A stretch of DNA of 37,006 bases from Candidatus Aminicenantota bacterium (lineage in GTDB: Bacteria > Acidobacteriota > Aminicenantia > Aminicenantales > Aminicenantaceae): the NCBI GenBank assembly GCA_011049545.1, contig DRHQ01000154.1, forward strand, positions 1 to 37,006, read 5' to 3'. Under the pieces are notes generated by a model. The model saw only the letters and a program-made list of their open reading frames with translations, did no database searches and had not been told where the DNA came from. Positions within the stretch are counted from its first letter, which is position 1, and each line of letters opens with the position of its first letter. Below, in pieces: positions 33,072 through 37,006 of this stretch. The position numbers and the translations under genes are program-made.

Positions 33072-33623
33072 TTGGATGAAAAAAATTTGAAAGAAGATCT
33101 TATTAAATTGGTCAAAGATAAGTCGCTGACAACAGGTGTTGTGCGGGTCCTTACTTCTGGAAGGACAAGTAATTATTATATCGATGCCAAAATGACAACT
33201 CTTGACCCCAAGGGAGCCTTTCTTACGGCACGAATGATTCTGGATATACTCAAACCTTTTGATATCGACGCTATCGGCGGTTACACTTTGGGGGCAGATC
33301 CTATTGTCAGCGCTGTTGCTGTACTGAGTGCTGAGACAGAAAGGCCTTTGCCCGCCTTTATCGTTCGTAAAGAGCCAAAAAAACACGGAGAGCGGAAAAT
33401 GATAGAAGGTCATTTCGAGAAAGGCTGGAGGGTGGCTGTGGTTGATGATGTAGTGACAAGCGGAGGTTCAACACTAAAAGCATGTCAAGCAGTGGAAGAA
33501 GAAGGAGGGAAGGTAGTTTTGACTTTGACTTTAGTTGATCGTCTTGAAGGAGGGAGGGAAAACTTGGAAGCGAAAGGTTACGAGTTTATTTCCCTTCTTA
33601 CCCGGGATGATCTCCTGAAATAA
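33072..33623 (+). CDS. pyrE: Orotate phosphoribosyltransferase
   Basis: PyrE makes orotidine monophosphate from orotate and PRPP. The 183-residue protein has TSGRTSNYYIDAK near residue 28, YTLGADPI, FIVRKEPKKHGERKMIEG with catalytic Lys/His loop, and the PRPP motif VAVVDDVVTSGGST (121-134). The start is TTG with GGAG (33061-33064) seven bases upstream; the nearby ATG at 33076 is out of frame. It is somewhat shorter than the E. coli enzyme but similar to many bacterial and archaeal ones. A structured repeat follows the stop. Confidence 0.94.
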   Translation: MDEKNLKEDLIKLVKDKSLTTGVVRVLTSGRTSNYYIDAKMTTLDPKGAFLTARMILDILKPFDIDAIGGYTLGADPIVSAVAVLSAETERPLPAFIVRKEPKKHGERKMIEGHFEKGWRVAVVDDVVTSGGSTLKACQAVEEEGGKVVLTLTLVDRLEGGRENLEAKGYEFISLLTRDDLLK

Positions 33624-33662
33624 TAGCCTTCAGTAACTCGCTCCGCTCAGACATACTCGGAG

Positions 33663-33750
33663 AAAAAGGGGACAGGCAACTTTTTCTGTTGTTCTGTCCA
33701 TGAGTAGAGACTTTCTCTTTCTTAGAGAAAAAGTAGCCTGTCTCCTTTTT
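33663..33750. repeat. Long inverted repeat (REP/MITE-like), possible terminator
   Basis: Arms at 33663-33687 and 33726-33750 are 25 bases long and complementary at 23 positions, centred on GGGGACAGGC and GCCTGTCTCC. The 38-base loop contains a further hairpin AGAGA-CTT-TCTCT (33706-33718). The right arm runs directly into a T tract, so the structure could end pyrE transcription. A copy of the arm motif (ACAGGCTACTTTTTTTCC) occurs near 213-230, which argues for a dispersed element rather than a simple terminator. Confidence 0.65.
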
Positions 33751-33899
33751 TTCTTCCCTTTTTTTCTTCCCAAAACCTCTGTCCTGAACAGAGCGACCAG
33801 TTATTACGGAAATAAGGATGCTTACGTCTGATCCCAGCTATTTGCTTTTTGCTGTTTATTCGTATAAAATTGCATATCTTTTCTAGAGAGTATTAAAGC

Positions 33900-35294
33900 A
33901 TGACAGATGAAAAGAAGGAAATAAGGCTAGGAATTGCCCTTATTCCTATTGTTTTTTTAATCGTTGTTTTAGCCTTGACAATCGGTGTTTTCAAACAACA
34001 ACCTCACATCGCGTTAATCAGTGCTGCTGCTGTTGCTGCCTGCGTTGCTGTTATCTTAAAACATCCCTGGAAGGAAATTCAGGAGGGAATGGTTCATGGG
34101 ATCATGCTGGCCATGAGCGCAATTCTGATTCTGATGGTTGTCGGCATGATGATCGGCACCTGGATTATGGGAGGGGTTGTCCCATCAATGATTTATTACG
34201 GCTTAAAGGTTCTCTCTCCGGGAATTTTTCTAGTAGCTACTCTTATCATCTGTTCAATTGTTTCTCTGGGGACAGGATCTTCCTGGTCGACAGCTGGAAC
34301 AGTCGGAGTTGCATTAATCGGTGTGGGTCAAGGCCTGGGAGTTCCGGTTGCTATGGTAGCCGGAGCAATTATTTCAGGGGCTTACTTTGGTGATAAAATG
34401 TCACCTCTCTCAGATACAACCAATCTCGCTCCTGCTGTGGCAGGAACGGATCTGTTTTCCCATGTAAGACACATGGTCTACACTACTGGTCCAGCATATT
34501 TCATTTCAATTGTTCTATATGGATTGCTCGGAACTAGATTTTCGGGAGGGGGGATGAAGGCAGAAAATATCGAGGTAATTCTTTCTACCATCAAATCAAA
34601 TTTTTTCATTCACCCTATTCTTTTGCTTCCTCCCCTTTTGGTTATAGTAATGGTCGTAAAAAAGATTCCACCTTTACCTGCCCTGTTGGGAGGAACTGCC
34701 TTAGGCGGAATTTTTGCTATAATCGCACAATCAAAGCCTTTAGCCGAAGTAATCCAGGCTGCTCAATCTGGGTATGTTTCTCAGTCAGGAGTAAAGATGG
34801 TGGATGACTTGCTGACCAGAGGCGGTCTTGAGAGTATGATGCCAACAGTAGCCTTGATAATCTGTGCCCTTTCCTTTGGTGGCATAATGGAGAAAACAGG
34901 GATGTTAGAGGTTTTAGCAAGAGCCCTACTTAAAAGAGTAAAGAGAACAGGGTCACTTGTGGTAGCTACTATTTTCAGCTGCATCGGGCTGAATGCAGTT
35001 GCATCAGACCAGTACATAGCGATTATTATTCCGGGAAGGATGTACAAGAAAGCATTTGAGGAACGAGGCCTTCATCCTAAAAACCTTTCTCGCCTTTTAG
35101 AAGGTTCGGGAACCCTTTCTTCTCCTCTCATCCCCTGGAATAGCTGTGGTGCTTTTATGCATGCAGCCTTAGGAGTAAATCCTCTTCTCTATCTTCCTTA
35201 TGCTTTTTTCAATCTCATTGTCCCCCTAGTTTGTGTGTTTTACGGCTATACTGGGATTACTATGGAAAAGATAAAAGAATCAGACAAGGTATAA
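33900..35294 (+). CDS. nhaC: NhaC-family Na+/H+ antiporter
   Basis: This 464-residue inner-membrane protein has about eleven hydrophobic segments. Diagnostic strings are GTGSSWSTAGTVGVALIGVG, AGAIISGAYFGDKMSPLSDT and NLAPAVAGTDLFSHVRHM, then LNAVASDQYIAIIIPGRMYK and LEGSGTLSSPLIPWNSCGAF towards the end. NhaC exchanges sodium for protons, or in some members carries organic acids such as malate/lactate (MleN-like), which this sequence cannot decide. AGAG lies upstream of the ATG and TATAAA at 33863-33868 may be a -10. It stands alone, followed by a convergent kbl. Confidence 0.9.
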   Translation: MTDEKKEIRLGIALIPIVFLIVVLALTIGVFKQQPHIALISAAAVAACVAVILKHPWKEIQEGMVHGIMLAMSAILILMVVGMMIGTWIMGGVVPSMIYYGLKVLSPGIFLVATLIICSIVSLGTGSSWSTAGTVGVALIGVGQGLGVPVAMVAGAIISGAYFGDKMSPLSDTTNLAPAVAGTDLFSHVRHMVYTTGPAYFISIVLYGLLGTRFSGGGMKAENIEVILSTIKSNFFIHPILLLPPLLVIVMVVKKIPPLPALLGGTALGGIFAIIAQSKPLAEVIQAAQSGYVSQSGVKMVDDLLTRGGLESMMPTVALIICALSFGGIMEKTGMLEVLARALLKRVKRTGSLVVATIFSCIGLNAVASDQYIAIIIPGRMYKKAFEERGLHPKNLSRLLEGSGTLSSPLIPWNSCGAFMHAALGVNPLLYLPYAFFNLIVPLVCVFYGYTGITMEKIKESDKV

Positions 35295-35339
35295 TAAAAA
35301 CGGGGACCGATCCCATCACCTTATTTAACTAATTTCGTA

Positions 35340-36542
35340 CTAAGGGATAACGTTATATTTTTTTCCGACTTTGGTGAAAGCTTCTATAGCTTTATCCAGG
35401 TGGTGTTTTTCATGGCCTGCTGAGAGCTGGACTCTTATCCTGGCCTGACCTTGAGGGACAACAGGATAGTAAAATCCAATGACATAAATTCCATCTTCAA
35501 GGAGATCTCGGGCCATATCCTGAGAAAGCTTGGCATCATTTTCAAATTTACCGAGCATAACAGGAACAATAGGATGGACTCCTGGTGTTATGTCAAATCC
35601 AGCTTCTGTCATTTTTTTCCGGAAGTACTTTGTGTTATCTTCCAGCTTATCCCTAAGCTCTGTAGTTTCAGAAAGGAGGTCAAAGACGGCAATTGACGCA
35701 CCAACAATAACGGGAGCTAAGGTATTGCTGAAAAGATAGGGTCTTGAGCGCTGTCTGTAAAGCTCGATGAGCTCTTTTCTTCCGGAAATAAATCCGCCTG
35801 AGGCACCTCCGAGGGCTTTGCCTAGAGTTCCTGTGATGATATCTATTCTGCCCGTTACTCCTCTGTATTCAGGGGTTCCTCTCCCTGTTTTGCCGAGAAA
35901 TCCAGTTGAATGGGCATCGTCGATCATGACCATGGCGTCGTATTTATCTGTCAGCTCACAGATTTCTTCAAGTTTTGCAATATTGCCATTCATGGAAAAT
36001 ACACCGTCGGTGGCAACCAATCTGTAACGGGCTCCCTGAGTTTCCTTTAATTTTTCTTCGAGATCAGCCATGTCAGCATGCTTATAAATAAGTCTTTGGG
36101 CTTTGCAGAGGCGGATACCATCAATAATAGATGCATGGTTGAGCTGATCGGCTATTATGGCGTCTTCGGCTCCAATCAGAGGTTCAAAGGCTCCTCCGTT
36201 GGCGTCAAAACAGGCAGCATACAGGATAGTATCTTCTGTCTGGAGAAACGCAGATATCTTCTGTTCTAAAACTTTATGAATGTCTTGAGTCCCGCAGATA
36301 AAACGAACTGAACTCATTCCGTATCCCCATTCGTCAAGAGTCTTATGGGCTGCTTCGATGACTTTGGGGTGGCTTGACAGGCCTAAATAGTTATTGGCGC
36401 AGAAATTCAGGACTTCTTTACCGCCTTTAACCTCGATTTTTGGTCCTTGGGGGGTCATTATGATTCTTTCCGATTTGTAGAGGCCTGCATCGTTAATAGA
36501 TTGAATTTCTTTGGTCAAATCATTCTTTATCTTGCCGTACAT
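35340..36542 (-). CDS. kbl: Glycine C-acetyltransferase (2-amino-3-ketobutyrate CoA ligase)
   Basis: The 400-residue PLP enzyme splits 2-amino-3-oxobutyrate with CoA into glycine and acetyl-CoA in threonine breakdown. It shows [14 protein letters not shown] near the N terminus, [13 protein letters not shown], the cofactor-contact [18 protein letters not shown] (D208/D209), and the Schiff-base Lys K242 in [13 protein letters not shown]. The start has a strong AAAGGAGG six bases upstream (36549-36556). The usual partner tdh (threonine dehydrogenase) is not adjacent within the window. Related alpha-oxoamine synthases (biotin or serine palmitoyl type) are possible but fit less well. Confidence 0.9.
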   Translation of the reverse strand: MYGKIKNDLTKEIQSINDAGLYKSERIIMTPQGPKIEVKGGKEVLNFCANNYLGLSSHPKVIEAAHKTLDEWGYGMSSVRFICGTQDIHKVLEQKISAFLQTEDTILYAACFDANGGAFEPLIGAEDAIIADQLNHASIIDGIRLCKAQRLIYKHADMADLEEKLKETQGARYRLVATDGVFSMNGNIAKLEEICELTDKYDAMVMIDDAHSTGFLGKTGRGTPEYRGVTGRIDIITGTLGKALGGASGGFISGRKELIELYRQRSRPYLFSNTLAPVIVGASIAVFDLLSETTELRDKLEDNTKYFRKKMTEAGFDITPGVHPIVPVMLGKFENDAKLSQDMARDLLEDGIYVIGFYYPVVPQGQARIRVQLSAGHEKHHLDKAIEAFTKVGKKYNVIP

Positions 36543-36809
36543 TAAAAACCTCCTTTAAGTTTCTAGAATATAATAAAAATCCAATATCAGGTCTATCTTT
36601 TTTAACAATTTGTTTTTTTTACTGCGTTTTACTCTTTATTTTTTACCAGAGAACGCCGTAAAGCCCCTTGCTTTAGCAATGGGGATATAAGGCGCTTACC
36701 GCAGCGCAACAGCAGTTTGTAGTTGTATTATGCACCAAAATGGTATGTAATAAAAACATGGAATTATGATCAAACAGTACATAGAAAGCCAGAAGACATC
36801 TCAAAGGCA
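36543..36809. other. Intergenic gap between kbl and tnpB
   Basis: The gap includes the AT-rich upstream region of kbl (36543-36640) and a hairpin-bearing IS605-end-like sequence (36654-36707). No other gene is seen. Confidence 0.5.
36654..36707. repeat. IS200/IS605-end-like hairpin upstream of tnpB
   Basis: CGCC (36654-36657) pairs with GGCG (36691-36694), and inside them CCCCTTGC (36664-36671) pairs with GCAA-T-GGGG (36676-36684) around TTTA, with one bulged T. A neighbouring GCGC (36692-36695) can pair with GCGC (36704-36707). The GTAAAGCCCCTTGCTTTAGC string resembles the structured ends, and the RNA scaffold region, of IS605-type elements. Such a right-end structure normally lies after tnpB, but here it is before it. 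Confidence 0.5.
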
Positions 36810-37006
36810 ATGATCATCTCAAAGGGCTTCAAATATCAACTTCGATTGACTCAGAAGCAAGTATCCCTCTGCAGTCAGACAGCAGGATCATGTCGTTATG
36901 TATGGAACAGGGGCTTGGCCATAAAGAAGGAACTTTGGGAAAAGAAAAAAGAAAGTATATCCCGCTTTGATCTAGATAATCTTCTGATAGAGTGGAAGAG
37001 AGAACA
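36810..37006 (+). CDS. tnpB: IS200/IS605-family TnpB nuclease, N-terminal part (runs off the window)
   Basis: From ATG 36810 the frame reads MIISKGFKYQLRLTQKQVSL and continues to the window end with 65 codons. The sequence QTAGSCRYVWNRGLAIKKEL is the helix-turn-helix start of TnpB (OrfB of IS605), the RNA-guided nuclease related to Cas12. The nuclease core lies outside the window, so whether the gene is intact cannot be judged. No tnpA-like gene is seen upstream. AAAGG at 36803-36807 is a close ribosome binding site. Neighbouring kbl points away, so the element probably entered the gap between genes. Confidence 0.8.
   Translation, partial: MIISKGFKYQLRLTQKQVSLCSQTAGSCRYVWNRGLAIKKELWEKKKESISRFDLDNLLIEWKRE

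Noticed and set aside
1-37006. CRISPR arrays, tRNA or rRNA genes
   Set aside because: I saw no regularly spaced repeats and no tRNA or rRNA signature on either strand; a dedicated tRNA scan was not possible.

Overview
The window reads as a chromosomal segment of an anaerobic, Gram-negative-type (diderm) bacterium that makes lipid A. Outer-membrane assembly (bamA, skp-like), lipid A synthesis (fabZ, lpxA, lpxI) and lipoprotein export (LolC/D-type) genes are present. Energy genes are low-potential FeS/flavin oxidoreductases, with no sign of respiration. The gene set would suit an uncultured fermentative lineage such as the Acidobacteriota/Aminicenantes group; this is an inference from gene content only, with no rRNA or database match behind it.

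Region by region. 1-499: repeat-rich intergenic DNA ending in a promoter. 500-8923: a compact plus-strand operon encoding an alanine-dehydrogenase/PntA-fold protein, NuoE-, NuoF- and NuoG-like subunits, and NfnA- and NfnB-like flavoproteins. It looks like a soluble electron-bifurcating or transhydrogenase complex joining a Nuo-type NADH module to an Nfn-type NADPH module. 9105-12297: an acyl-CoA hydrolase/CoA-transferase, a short RNase HIII and an AlaX-type tRNA editing protein. 12315-14797 (minus): two tandem MacB-like ABC permeases with no ATPase beside them. 14946-16286: a free-standing pyruvate-kinase C-terminal-domain protein and an RluB-type pseudouridine synthase. 16379-18829 (minus): a Lon-family protease whose 5' end is duplicated as a small decayed fragment just upstream.

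19191-29791 is a long plus-strand run: a GNAT-like gene remnant, ribH, nusB, lysS, lolC/E, lolD, then after a gap bamA, skp-like, fabZ, lpxA, lpxI and a Gfo/Idh/MocA oxidoreductase. Several junctions overlap, so this is probably one or two operons linking riboflavin/translation genes to envelope assembly. lpxB does not follow. 29835-30566 (minus) is a LolA-fold protein. 30834-35294 holds a large SpoIID-type wall protein with SPOR-like and SLH-like parts, pyrE, and an NhaC antiporter. 35340-36542 (minus) is kbl, and the window ends inside an IS605-type tnpB.

Intergenic gaps carry many short palindromes and shared motifs that resemble REP sequences mobilised by RAYT transposases, plus an IS605-end-like hairpin in front of tnpB. 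The most interesting unit is the hybrid Nuo/Nfn operon. Its first gene has lost alanine-dehydrogenase catalytic and cofactor residues, its NfnA subunit has a degraded NAD-binding motif, and its NuoG-like subunit has neither a hydrogenase H-cluster nor a formate-dehydrogenase Cys/Sec motif.
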